26,160 nt of DNA. Source: an uncultured bacterium (lineage in GTDB: Bacteria > Bacillota > Clostridia > Oscillospirales > Ruminococcaceae). Below, piece by piece: positions 13,597 through 20,580 of this stretch. Below the pieces are notes generated by a model, which did not search any database, was not told the DNA's origin, and worked only from the letters and a program-made list of their open reading frames with translations. Each line of letters opens with the position of its first letter. Positions within the stretch are counted from its first letter, which is position 1. The DNA lies in the NCBI GenBank assembly GCA_905214345.1, contig CAJMLV010000040.1, positions 1 through 26,160 of the forward strand. The letters are read 5' to 3'. Position numbers and translations under genes: made by a program.

Positions 13597-14157
13597 TCAC
13601 CTTTCCTGATAAACCGCACGGCTGCCGCCGATATAGGGCGGGCGGGTGCGGGCGCACAAAATGTTGGCACAGCCGATTTTGTTCAGGCTGAGCCGCACCG
13701 GCACCGCCACACGGCGCAGGTGCATGCCAATGAGGGTGCCGCCAATGTCGATACCGGCACCGGCGCACACATCCTCCACCAGAACAGGGTCGTCAAACTT
13801 CTGCCAGCAGTTGGTGGCCCAGCTGCCCCCGGCATGGGGCTGCGGAATGGCGTTGACTTCGGTGCAGCGGTGTTTTTCCGCCGCTTCCCGCTCCACCACA
13901 ATGGCACGGTTCAGGTGCTCACAGCACTGGGCGGCCAGATACAGGCCGTGTTCCTTCACCACCGGCAGAATTCCCGCCAGAACGGCGGCAGCGGCTTCCA
14001 TACTGCTGTCTTTGCCGATATGTCCGCCCACGATTTCGCTGCTGGAACAGCCTACCACAAAAATATCGCCTGGCCGCAGATTGGCCGCGGCCAGCAGTTC
14101 TTCGGCAGCCTGGCGGCTCTGGGCCGTGATGGCGGCCGGGTCAAAGGTTTGCATCAT
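13597..14157 (-). CDS. TIGR01440/YwlG family protein (DUF436)
   Basis: This 186-residue cytoplasmic protein matches the YwlG family of Firmicutes, whose function is unknown. Recognisable blocks are LRPGDIFVVGCSSSEIVGGHIGK near the N-terminus, YLAAQCCEHLNRAIVVER, EVNAIPQPHAGGSWATNCW and a C-terminal GCANILCARTRPPYIGGSRAVY. The start at 14157 lies behind AAGGGA; a longer in-frame reading to 14247 crosses the promoter and a hairpin. It shares a transcript with yggS, 5 bases downstream. In other Firmicutes it lies near glyA or ribose-phosphate isomerase genes; that arrangement is not seen here. Confidence 0.9.
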   Translation of the reverse strand: MMQTFDPAAITAQSRQAAEELLAAANLRPGDIFVVGCSSSEIVGGHIGKDSSMEAAAAVLAGILPVVKEHGLYLAAQCCEHLNRAIVVEREAAEKHRCTEVNAIPQPHAGGSWATNCWQKFDDPVLVEDVCAGAGIDIGGTLIGMHLRRVAVPVRLSLNKIGCANILCARTRPPYIGGSRAVYQER

Positions 14158-14182
14158 GGTAATATCCCTTCTTTCTGAATCC

Positions 14183-14212
14183 ATTATACCACAGACGACA
14201 AATCCCTCACAA
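14183..14212 (-). promoter_or_regulatory. Promoter of the ywlG-yggS operon
   Basis: Minus-strand TGGTATAAT (perfect -10 at 14183-14188 with extended TGn) preceded by TTGTGA (14207-14212) after 18 bases. The start would be near 14176, 20 bases before the ATG. The -35 box abuts a hairpin at 14213-14244. Confidence 0.65.
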
Positions 14213-14244
14213 CACAAAAGCCCGCTGAAAAGCGGGCCTTTGTG
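14213..14244 (-). terminator. Orphan hairpin terminator upstream of the ywlG promoter
   Basis: The stem GCCCGCT/AGCGGGC (14220-14226 and 14231-14237, GAAA loop on the plus strand) is extended by CACAAA/TTTGTG. On the minus strand it ends GCGGGCTTTTGTG. No annotated gene ends here on either strand; the only reading I find is the end of a short minus-strand transcript from the promoter at 14300-14327. Confidence 0.5.
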
Positions 14245-14293
14245 CATAGAGGGGTGGGAAAGTATATAAAGGTCAGTGAATGTCTTTGTTGTG
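14213..14293 (-). ncRNA. Candidate short RNA of about 80 nt
   Basis: It runs from the predicted start of the strong minus-strand promoter (14300-14327) to the orphan hairpin terminator. No credible ORF with a ribosome binding site lies inside. It could equally be an attenuated leader of the ywlG-yggS operon. Support is only promoter plus terminator. Confidence 0.3.
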
Positions 14294-14299
14294 TTTATA

Positions 14300-14327
14300 A
14301 TTATACAGTTTTCAGCTGAAATGTCAA
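14300..14327 (-). promoter_or_regulatory. Strong minus-strand promoter with a central palindrome
   Basis: On the minus strand TTGACA (14322-14327) and TATAAT (14300-14305) are 16 bases apart, a perfect match to both hexamers. The spacer holds a perfect 12-bp palindrome TTTCAGCTGAAA (14310-14321), a candidate operator. The divergent Lrp-type gene is a possible source of its regulator. Confidence 0.7.
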
Positions 14328-14336
14328 ACGAACATC

Positions 14337-14365
14337 TTGTATTTTCTTTTTCTTTTTATTATAAT
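14337..14365 (+). promoter_or_regulatory. Promoter of the Lrp/AsnC gene
   Basis: TTGTAT (14337-14342) and TATAAT (14360-14365) are 17 bases apart in a strikingly AT-rich stretch with a pyrimidine-rich spacer. The start would be near 14372, leaving a leader of about 137 bases before the ATG at 14509. Confidence 0.7.
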
Positions 14366-14401
14366 TAGCCCAGAAATGCTTTAATAAATTCAGCGACAGT
14401 G

Positions 14402-14427
14402 GTCGAAAGGAGTCGTTTTCGACTTTT
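14402..14427 (+). promoter_or_regulatory. Alternative hairpins in the Lrp gene leader
   Basis: GTCGAAA (14402-14408) pairs with TTTCGAC (14417-14423), and overlapping AGTCG (14411-14415) pairs with CGACT (14420-14424) around a TTTT loop. The two folds exclude each other and are followed by TTTTGTTG. This resembles a small attenuator, but the stems are short. Confidence 0.35.
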
Positions 14428-14508
14428 GTTGTTCTGCACAACCTACATTTTCTTCATTTTATTTTTTTGTGCGCATTGAACAAAGCACTGTCGGCAAGGA
14501 GGTCGCAC

Positions 14509-14937
14509 ATGGACGAACTGGACCGAAAAATCATCCAATTGATGCAGAAAAACGCCCGTATGCCGGTAAAGGAGATTGCCCAGCAGATCAGCCTGACCAG
14601 CCCGGCGGTTTCCAGCCGCATCCACCGCCTGGAACAGGAGGGGGTTATCGGCGGATATACCGTACTTTTGCATCGGCCGGACGAGTCCAACCGGGTACAG
14701 GCGCTGATCTCGGTGCAGACCGCCCCCGATGCCCGGGAAGAGTTTCTCTCGGTGGTGCAGAGCGACCCCGATGTGCTGCAGTGCTACCGGGTGACCGGTG
14801 TGTATAATTTTACGGTCAAGGTGAGCTGTGCCAGCATTGAGGAGCTGGAACATCTGCTGACAAAGCTGCAGCAGCTGGGCACCACCAATACCCAGATCAT
14901 TCTGGCCACCCAGCTGGACCGCCAGCTGAACCCGTGA
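14509..14937 (+). CDS. Lrp/AsnC family transcriptional regulator
   Basis: This 142-residue regulator has the standard two-part layout. An N-terminal AsnC-type helix-turn-helix (about 1-60, opening MDELDRKIIQLMQKNARMP with VKEIAQQISLTSPAVSSRIHRLEQEGVI) is followed by a RAM/ligand-binding domain (about 65-140, with VLQCYRVTGVYNFTVKV). Members sense amino acids and control amino-acid metabolism. The start at 14509 has the consensus site AAGGAGG six bases upstream, deciding it over the in-frame ATG at 14467. It has its own promoter and a structured leader, and the zinc-ribbon gene follows after about 37 bases. The effector and targets are unknown; self-regulation is common in the family. Confidence 0.92.
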   Translation: MDELDRKIIQLMQKNARMPVKEIAQQISLTSPAVSSRIHRLEQEGVIGGYTVLLHRPDESNRVQALISVQTAPDAREEFLSVVQSDPDVLQCYRVTGVYNFTVKVSCASIEELEHLLTKLQQLGTTNTQIILATQLDRQLNP

Positions 14938-14974
14938 CTTCCTTTTTTCGGATATGGAAGGAGATTTTAGTTCC

Positions 14975-15409
14975 GTGTTGATCTTTTGCAAGCATTGCGG
15001 GCTGCTGCTGCCCGCCGGTCATCATACCTGTCCCCGCTGCGGGGCACCCGCTCCCCAGCCGGTAACGCCGCCCGTCCAGCCGCCGCTGTACCAGGAGCAA
15101 TCCTCCACGCAGACCATTCCCCCCGAAGGGCCGCGCTACAACGCCGCCCAGCCTAAGGAACGGGGCCCCATGGGGCTGGCCGGATACTTCGGCTCCCTGT
15201 GCCTGTTTGCCATCCCGGTGGTTGGTCTTGTCTTTATGCTCATCTGGTCCATCAGCGAGCGGGTGCGGCCGGAGCGACGCCGCCTGGCCCAGGCTTATCT
15301 GATCCGCAGCGTTATCATCTCGGCCCTGGTGCTGGTGGCGGCCCTGCTCTTCTCCGCGTATGTGAGCAGCATGACCTATCGGATGTTCTACTCCCCTTAT
15401 TTTTATTGA
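14975..15409 (+). CDS. Zinc-ribbon membrane protein
   Basis: This protein of about 144 residues has an N-terminal zinc ribbon FCKHCGLLLPAGHHTCPRCG (CxxC at 5-8 and CxxC at 19-22). A Pro/Gln-rich linker follows, then two membrane segments (GYFGSLCLFAIPVVGLVFML and a second near SVIISALVLVAALLFSAY). The start is uncertain: GTG at 14975 lies 11 bases after GGAAGGAG (14956-14963), while the ATG at 14954 overlaps that site and has none of its own. It is probably cotranscribed with the Lrp gene upstream and the glycosyltransferase downstream (19-base gap). The zinc ribbon plus membrane layout is common in Clostridia and of unknown function. Confidence 0.75.
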   Translation: MLIFCKHCGLLLPAGHHTCPRCGAPAPQPVTPPVQPPLYQEQSSTQTIPPEGPRYNAAQPKERGPMGLAGYFGSLCLFAIPVVGLVFMLIWSISERVRPERRRLAQAYLIRSVIISALVLVAALLFSAYVSSMTYRMFYSPYFY

Positions 15410-15428
15410 CCGGTAAGGAGCGTTTGGT

Positions 15429-16418
15429 GTGAAAGCAAGTATCATCATCCCCAACCTGAACGGCGCCGGGTGGCTGCGGGATTCCATCGAATCCGTCTGG
15501 GCCCAGACCGAACAGGATTTTGAGCTGATCGTCATTGACAACGGTTCCACCGACGAGAGTCTGGAGATTGCCCGCAGCTATTGCGGACGGGAAAACTACA
15601 CCCTCATCGAGAACAAAAGCAACACCGGGTTTTCCCACGCGGTAAACCAGGGAATCGCCATCGGCAAGGGCGAGTACATGGTGCTGTTCAACAACGATGC
15701 CTTTGCCGAGCCGGACTGGCTGGCGGAACTCATCCGCACAGCGGACGCCGATCCCCGCATCTTTGCGGTGTCCAGCCTGATGCTGCGCTACTACGAGCCG
15801 GAACTGGCCGACGACGCCGGCGACTACGTCACCCTGCTGGGTTTTGCCTGCAAGCGGGGCGACGGGCTGAAAGCCAGCCGCTACCAGAAGCCCTGCCGCA
15901 TCTTTTCCGCCTGCGGCGGCGCGGCCCTGTACCGCAAATCCATCCTGGACGAGATCGGCGTATTTGACGAGCTGTTCTTCGCCTATTACGAGGACGTGGA
16001 CCTGAGCTGGCGGGCCAACAATTTCGGTTACAAGAACGTCTATTGCCCCACCGCCCGCTGCCGCCATATCTGCGGCGCTACCACCGGCGCGGTGCGCTAC
16101 AATCCTTTCAAGAGCATCCAGAGCGGCCGCAACAGCATTTTGCTGCCCTACAAGAACATGCCCGCTCTGATGATCCTGCTGAACATCCTGCCCCTGGTGC
16201 TGGGCTATCTTCTGAAGGTGGTCATGTTCCGCCTGCGCGGGTTCGGCAGCGATTACGCCAAAGGCTTTGCTGAAGCCCGCGTTGCCCTGCCCAAACTGAA
16301 CAAGCCCAAATTCCGCTGGCGTAACCTGCCCAACTACATCTGGGTGGAATGCAGCCTGATCGTGGGGCTGTTCCAGTACATTGTGTACCGCGTACAGCGG
16401 GCACTGAAGATGACCTGA
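15429..16418 (+). CDS. Family 2 glycosyltransferase
   Basis: A 329-residue GT-A fold transferase of the rhamnosyltransferase-like GT2 group. MKASIIIPNLNGAGWLRDSI starts the nucleotide-binding fold, DNGSTD is at 37-42, the metal-binding NNDAF motif is at 88-92, and the catalytic-region motif YYEDVDLSWR is at 186-195. The C-terminal third has a hydrophobic segment (MPALMILLNILPLVLGYLL), so it is membrane associated. Members transfer a sugar from a nucleotide donor in polysaccharide or wall glycan synthesis. The start is GTG at 15429, with TAAGGAG 8 bases upstream. It is the last gene of the Lrp/zinc-ribbon unit and ends at a strong bidirectional terminator. Donor and acceptor are unknown. Confidence 0.88.
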   Translation: MKASIIIPNLNGAGWLRDSIESVWAQTEQDFELIVIDNGSTDESLEIARSYCGRENYTLIENKSNTGFSHAVNQGIAIGKGEYMVLFNNDAFAEPDWLAELIRTADADPRIFAVSSLMLRYYEPELADDAGDYVTLLGFACKRGDGLKASRYQKPCRIFSACGGAALYRKSILDEIGVFDELFFAYYEDVDLSWRANNFGYKNVYCPTARCRHICGATTGAVRYNPFKSIQSGRNSILLPYKNMPALMILLNILPLVLGYLLKVVMFRLRGFGSDYAKGFAEARVALPKLNKPKFRWRNLPNYIWVECSLIVGLFQYIVYRVQRALKMT

Positions 16419-16434
16419 CCGGCTTTGCCAAAAC

Positions 16435-16475
16435 AAAAAAGCCCGCCGCTGTGCAGCCACAGCGGCGGGCTTTTT
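16435..16475. terminator. Bidirectional terminator between the glycosyltransferase and YitT genes
   Basis: A perfect 13-bp stem GCCCGCCGCTGTG (16441-16453) with its complement (16458-16470), loop CAGC, is flanked by six A on the left and five T on the right. It works on both strands for these convergent genes. Confidence 0.92.
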
Positions 16476-16494
16476 GTTTTGCAGGCAGGGCGTA

Positions 16495-17373
16495 TCAGCC
16501 CTTGGTTTCCTGTTTGTCGGTGTTGCCCAGGACCAGGCGGCGGAAGCCTTCGCCCTGGACCTCGTTGGCCTGGAGCATGATGGTGAAGCTGTTGGGGTCG
16601 ATCTTCTTCACTTCCCGCTCGATCTCATACAGCTGCTTGCTGCTGCAGGCACACATGACCACATCCCGGGGGTCCTGGCGGTAACCACCGTAGGCTTTCA
16701 GGATGGTGGAACCGCGGTCCACCTTGCGCACGATGGCGTCACAGATAGCAGGGCCGTCCTCAGTAACGATCATGGCCAGCATACAGGCGTTGAAGCCGAA
16801 CATCATGCGGTTGATGATGTAGGAGGTCAGGAAGTTGAGAATCAGGCCGTAGATGATGGTATCCACATCCCGGAACACCAGACCGTTGGCCAGGATGACC
16901 GCCAGGGCGGCGCCGAAGGTCAGGTTGCCGAAGGGCATATGGGGATGCTTGAACTTGATGGCCATGGTGATGAAGTCCATACCGCCGGTGCTGGAGTTCT
17001 GCATGTAGATCAGCGCATCACCGATACCGCTGATGACGCCGCCGCAGATGGCTGCCAACATACGGTCGCCGGAATACACCGGAAGCATGGGCAGCACAAA
17101 GTCGGAGAAGATGGCGAACATCACCATGCAGCGCACGCTGCGCAGGAAGAAATCCCGTCCCAGCAGCTTGTAGCAGAACAGAACGATGGGTACGTTCAGC
17201 AGAATGTTGGAGATACCGATGGGCAGGCCGAACAGGTGGTACAGGATGGCACCGATACCGGCAATGCCGGTGATGGGCACCTGAGCGGCCACGGCAAAGC
17301 TGTACATGCCCAAAGCGGAGATAAAGCAGCCCAGGGCTTCCAGCAAAAAGTTTTTCAGACGATTTTCGGTCAT
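16495..17373 (-). CDS. YitT family membrane protein (DUF161/DUF2179)
   Basis: This 292-residue protein has five or six hydrophobic segments in the first 200 residues, including the family block AVAAQVPITGIAGIGAILYHLFGLPIG and SSTGGMDFITMAIKFKHP. A C-terminal cytoplasmic DUF2179 domain follows (about 210-285, with STILKAYGGYRQDPRDVVMCACSSKQLYEI and the end RRLVLGN). YitT proteins are membrane proteins of unclear substrate, widespread and multicopy in Firmicutes. The start at 17373 lies after GAGGA. The 34-base gap to the upstream 5'-nucleotidase-domain gene suggests an operon. Confidence 0.9.
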   Translation of the reverse strand: MTENRLKNFLLEALGCFISALGMYSFAVAAQVPITGIAGIGAILYHLFGLPIGISNILLNVPIVLFCYKLLGRDFFLRSVRCMVMFAIFSDFVLPMLPVYSGDRMLAAICGGVISGIGDALIYMQNSSTGGMDFITMAIKFKHPHMPFGNLTFGAALAVILANGLVFRDVDTIIYGLILNFLTSYIINRMMFGFNACMLAMIVTEDGPAICDAIVRKVDRGSTILKAYGGYRQDPRDVVMCACSSKQLYEIEREVKKIDPNSFTIMLQANEVQGEGFRRLVLGNTDKQETKG

Positions 17374-17407
17374 AAGGTCCTCTCTGTCATTTCATCTTTC
17401 GGGGTGG

Positions 17408-19207
17408 TTATTTTCTGCGGCGGCGGTAGGTACGGCCGTCATCTCCGCGGCTGCGCAGCACCAGCACGGCAGCGGTCACACCGCCCACCAGCACCACACC
17501 GATGCCGATATACAGCGGCAGCATGCTGCTGGTTTCCCGCAGATTCTCCTGCTTTTCCAGGGTTTCGGGGTCAGGGGTAGGTTCCGGCGTGGGGCTGGGC
17601 GTGGGCGTCGGTTCCAGGGTAGGTGCCGGGGTCTTGTCCAGCAGGCCTTCTGTGGGGTCCTTCACCGGGGCCGCCGTGGCTTTGGCGGTAGGCTTGGGGG
17701 TGGCGGCGGCGGCCGGAACAGGCGTGGAAGTGGGAACCGGCGTGGGGTCCGGATCATCCGGGCTGGTCACGGTGACCGTCTGCGGCGCGGGAGTGGGCGA
17801 CGCCTCAGGTGCAGCGGACGCTGCCGGGGTGGCAGTAGCTGTCGGAGTGGCTGTGGGGGCCGGGGTAGCGGGCAGATCCTGCACGCAGCTTTCCGGCACA
17901 TTGGCCACCGTTACGGCGGTGGCACCGACATCACCGGTCCCCACAAAGGTCAGATTGCTGAGATAGTAGGCCGGTTCCCCTGCCGCCATGGCAAAGGTAT
18001 GGGCGCCGGCAGTCAACCCGGTAACGGTCAGACAGCCCTGGGCGTCGGTGGCAGCGGTGCGGGCGGCACCGTCCAGCAGGAAGCTGATCTGCTTGTTGGC
18101 ACAAGCTTCGCCCAGCTGCACGACGGCATCGTAGGTCTGGGCCGCGGAAACCGGCAGAACACGGCCCGTGCTGCCGCCCCGGCTGAGGATGGCGGTCAGG
18201 GTCTCGGCATTCACATTTTGGGGCAGTGCGGTAACGGCGCCGGCCAGCGTCAGGCCCTCCTCCGTGAGGTAGTTGGTGTATCCGGCCTCGGCATTGACGC
18301 CGCAGCGGTCCAGCATGGACACGGGCAGCACCACCAGCAGGGTACTTTCATTGTCCTGGGCATCCAGCGGGATACCGTTCTCCCCTTCCCCGCCGGAGAG
18401 GGAAACTACCACAAACCGGGGTTCGTTGTCGGTGGTCTGATAGCAGGCACGCAGGCCGCTGACCTGCCAGAAACCGCCGTAGGTTTCGCTCTGGCTGTCA
18501 TTCATCCCCTGCAGACCTGTATTCAGCATCTCGAACAGTTTCTGGGGCGTGACCTGCACCATGGCCAGTGCCGTATCCGGGGCCATGCAGGCAGCGGCAT
18601 CCGCCAGGGTCGCCCCCGCTGCTGCGTTGCCGGTCAGGCTGCCGCCATTGACCAGCGCCACCCCCGGCAGACCGCGCAGGGCAGACACGGTTTCATCCTC
18701 CTGCTGCCACAGCCAGGCCGCAGCGGCGTTGGCGGCGGCATCGGCAGCCAGATCGCCCAGGTTGGTTTCTTCCCGGCAGGCAGGGTTCATGGTAGCACCG
18801 GCCACCAGCGTTACCTCCGCCCACTGCTGTACGCCCAGCGTACTGTTTTCCGCCGCGGCATCCGCACTGCCCTGGGGGTAGGCCACACCGGCCTGCACGG
18901 TCCCCTGCATCCAGGCAGCGGTAACAGCACTCCAGGCGGTTTCCGGCGTGACCTGCAGCAGATTGGCTGTTTCCGGGGTAGCGGTCTCGGCCGTGGCATT
19001 CTCAGACGTGGCGCTTTGTTCTGCCGCGGCGGTATCATCGCCGCCGGTGAACATCCGTACGATCTTGCCCAGGATGGGAACCTCCAGCAAGGTTTCCACC
19101 CAGCCGCTGCCGCCGGTGGCTTCAGCCGCCAGGACCGGGGCCGGAACCGCACAGAAAAGAGCGGCGGCCAGGGACAGGCTGAGCAGGCGCAGTTTCCAGT
19201 TGGTCAT
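17408..19207 (-). CDS. Surface protein with isolated 5'-nucleotidase C-terminal domain
   Basis: The protein has 599 residues. A signal peptide (about 1-28, AVPAPVLAAEA) is followed by a domain resembling the C-terminal half of secreted 5'-nucleotidases: ETNLGDLAAD (147-156), ALVNGGSLTG (184-193), VQVTPQKLFEMLNTGLQ and GGFWQVSGLRACY (244-256). In active enzymes the NGG motif is followed by an Arg and an N-terminal metallophosphatase domain is present; both are missing here, so catalysis as a nucleotidase is unlikely. A Pro/Thr/Ala-rich tail follows, then a membrane segment (LYIGIGVVLVGGVTAAVLVL) and a basic end. There is no LPxTG motif. AAGGAGGGG precedes the start. It shares an operon with yitT downstream and follows a terminator. 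The role may be ligand binding at the cell surface. Confidence 0.8.
   Translation of the reverse strand: MTNWKLRLLSLSLAAALFCAVPAPVLAAEATGGSGWVETLLEVPILGKIVRMFTGGDDTAAAEQSATSENATAETATPETANLLQVTPETAWSAVTAAWMQGTVQAGVAYPQGSADAAAENSTLGVQQWAEVTLVAGATMNPACREETNLGDLAADAAANAAAAWLWQQEDETVSALRGLPGVALVNGGSLTGNAAAGATLADAAACMAPDTALAMVQVTPQKLFEMLNTGLQGMNDSQSETYGGFWQVSGLRACYQTTDNEPRFVVVSLSGGEGENGIPLDAQDNESTLLVVLPVSMLDRCGVNAEAGYTNYLTEEGLTLAGAVTALPQNVNAETLTAILSRGGSTGRVLPVSAAQTYDAVVQLGEACANKQISFLLDGAARTAATDAQGCLTVTGLTAGAHTFAMAAGEPAYYLSNLTFVGTGDVGATAVTVANVPESCVQDLPATPAPTATPTATATPAASAAPEASPTPAPQTVTVTSPDDPDPTPVPTSTPVPAAAATPKPTAKATAAPVKDPTEGLLDKTPAPTLEPTPTPSPTPEPTPDPETLEKQENLRETSSMLPLYIGIGVVLVGGVTAAVLVLRSRGDDGRTYRRRRK
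17560..17876 (-). repeat. Low-complexity TP/AP-rich linker in the 5'-nucleotidase-domain protein
   Basis: About 105 codons encode degenerate PTATP, PTPVP, APTLEP-like units ahead of the C-terminal membrane segment. It resembles the tail of the SGNH hydrolase at 2490-2750 in composition, but not unit by unit. Confidence 0.7.
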
Positions 19208-19265
19208 TCACTTTCCCCTCCTTTGAATTTGACAGTCCGTTAAACAAGAATGGGTATCCGAATAA

Positions 19266-19307
19266 AAAATAAAAACGGGGCGCGCGCTTTGGCTCGCGCG
19301 TGCCCCG
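19266..19307 (-). terminator. Terminator of the PrsA-like lipoprotein gene
   Basis: A 12-bp GC stem (CGGGGCGCGCGC 19276-19287 against 19296-19307, one wobble pair) is followed on the minus strand by TTTTTATTTTTTATT. It begins 6 bases after the lipoprotein stop codon. Confidence 0.85.
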
Positions 19308-19312
19308 CCCGG

Positions 19313-20449
19313 TTATGCGGTTGTCTTGATGTTGGATGCCTTATAGGTCTTCATGGCCGAAGCATCCAGGTTCTGCTCCATGGCGGCGCCGTCGGTGTAG
19401 AACTGTTCCTGCAGTTCATCGCCCTTGATCAGGTTCAGCAGATCGTAGGTTTCCTTGTAGCCTTCCAGGTCATCGGCTTCCAGCGGGTCCACATCGCAGA
19501 TCACGCCGATGCTCATGCCCAGGTTCACGGTGGTCCACACGCCCTTGCCGGCAGCGTCCAGTGCATCGGTCAGGGTAGTGCCGTAGCTGGCCAGAGTGTC
19601 GGGGGTCAGCAGCTGGCTGCCCACATAGTAGGCACCCATGCCGGACTCGGGCGTGGCGCCCAGGATCTCCATGGCCTGGGGCACATACTCTTCGGCGGCT
19701 TCATACAGAGAGGTGAAGCGCTCGGTACGGCCGATTTCGGAAGAAGCCCACTCGTTCAGGGTAGCGGCACATTCATCGGCCAGGGCCTGAATCTGTTCGC
19801 TCTGGGTCTCGTCCGCAAACGCATAGGTGGAAGAGTCAAACAGCGGCAGCTGCACAACGTCCACGTAGCGGCATTCGTTGTTTAGGAAGTCGATGTACTC
19901 CTGCTCGGTGACCGGGGTCTGGCCGTTCTCACCGTACAGCAGTTCCAGGCAGGCATCCGCCTTAGCGCTGTTGAGGAGGTACTTTTCCAGGGTAGCCTGG
20001 CTGATACCGTTGGCGGCGTACAGATCACCGTCGGACTCCCACATGGAAGCGGCGTTCTCGGCGGCTTCGGCAGTGGCGGCGTCTTCCAGGGTAGCGCCCA
20101 GTTCGTCGAACTTGGCTTCCACCGCAGCGTAGAACTGCAGGCTGCGCAGGGTCAGGCGCTCGATGTAGTCGGCGCCGTCGGTGGTGACTTCCTCGTCACC
20201 GATGGTGCCGGTGCACTCGGCCTTGAGCACCGCCTTCACATCGTCGGCAGTCTCACCGGTAGCCAGGTCGGCCAGACCGGACACGGTGTCGTAGGCGTTG
20301 TACTGAGCCAGCAGGTAGATACCGGCCGGGATCTCCACACCGCCGATGGACCCCACCGTGGAAGGCGTGGTGATGGTGCAGCCGGTCACACCCAGCAGCA
20401 TGGCAAATGCCAGCCCCAGGCTGAGGAATCTTGCATGTAAGGACTTCAT
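19313..20449 (-). CDS. PrsA/SurA-like foldase lipoprotein without visible PPIase domain
   Basis: This 378-residue secreted lipoprotein has the signal MKSLHARFLSLGLAFAMLLG and a lipobox VTGC with Cys24. The segment after it (VGSIGGVEIPAGIYLLAQYNAY) and the following helical region with IERLTLRSLQFYAAVEAKF and the NGISQATLEKYLLNSAKAD unit resemble the N- and C-terminal helical chaperone lobes of PrsA and SurA. The parvulin motifs of the peptidyl-prolyl isomerase domain are not recognised. Such proteins assist folding of exported proteins outside the membrane. The start at 20449 is 12 bases after AAGGAG, a long spacing. It follows mfd directly with its own promoter, an order common in Clostridia. 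The family call is by resemblance only. Confidence 0.65.
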   Translation of the reverse strand: MKSLHARFLSLGLAFAMLLGVTGCTITTPSTVGSIGGVEIPAGIYLLAQYNAYDTVSGLADLATGETADDVKAVLKAECTGTIGDEEVTTDGADYIERLTLRSLQFYAAVEAKFDELGATLEDAATAEAAENAASMWESDGDLYAANGISQATLEKYLLNSAKADACLELLYGENGQTPVTEQEYIDFLNNECRYVDVVQLPLFDSSTYAFADETQSEQIQALADECAATLNEWASSEIGRTERFTSLYEAAEEYVPQAMEILGATPESGMGAYYVGSQLLTPDTLASYGTTLTDALDAAGKGVWTTVNLGMSIGVICDVDPLEADDLEGYKETYDLLNLIKGDELQEQFYTDGAAMEQNLDASAMKTYKASNIKTTA

Positions 20450-20506
20450 CAGAAATAAACGCTCCTTTATACCTTTCGCTTGCGCGCTGGGCGCATATAT
20501 GAAATG

Positions 20507-20535
20507 ATTATACCGCTTTTTGGGCGTCTTTGCAA
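20507..20535 (-). promoter_or_regulatory. Promoter of the PrsA-like gene
   Basis: Minus-strand TTGCAA (20530-20535) and a perfect TATAAT (20507-20512) are 17 bases apart. The start would be near 20500, about 50 bases before the ATG. Confidence 0.75.
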
Positions 20536-20580
20536 GCAAAAGGGCGGCAGCGGCGGTCAGCTTTCACAAAAAAGGCATAA

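Noticed and set aside
14158..14247. N-terminal extension of the YwlG-type protein to 14247
   Set aside because: The extension crosses the extended -10 promoter and an orphan hairpin and has no ribosome binding site.
17306..19243. 645-codon open frame on the plus strand opposite the 5'-nucleotidase-domain gene
   Set aside because: A Gly/Arg/His-rich shadow of the opposite strand; the minus-strand protein has a signal peptide, a recognisable domain and a ribosome binding site.
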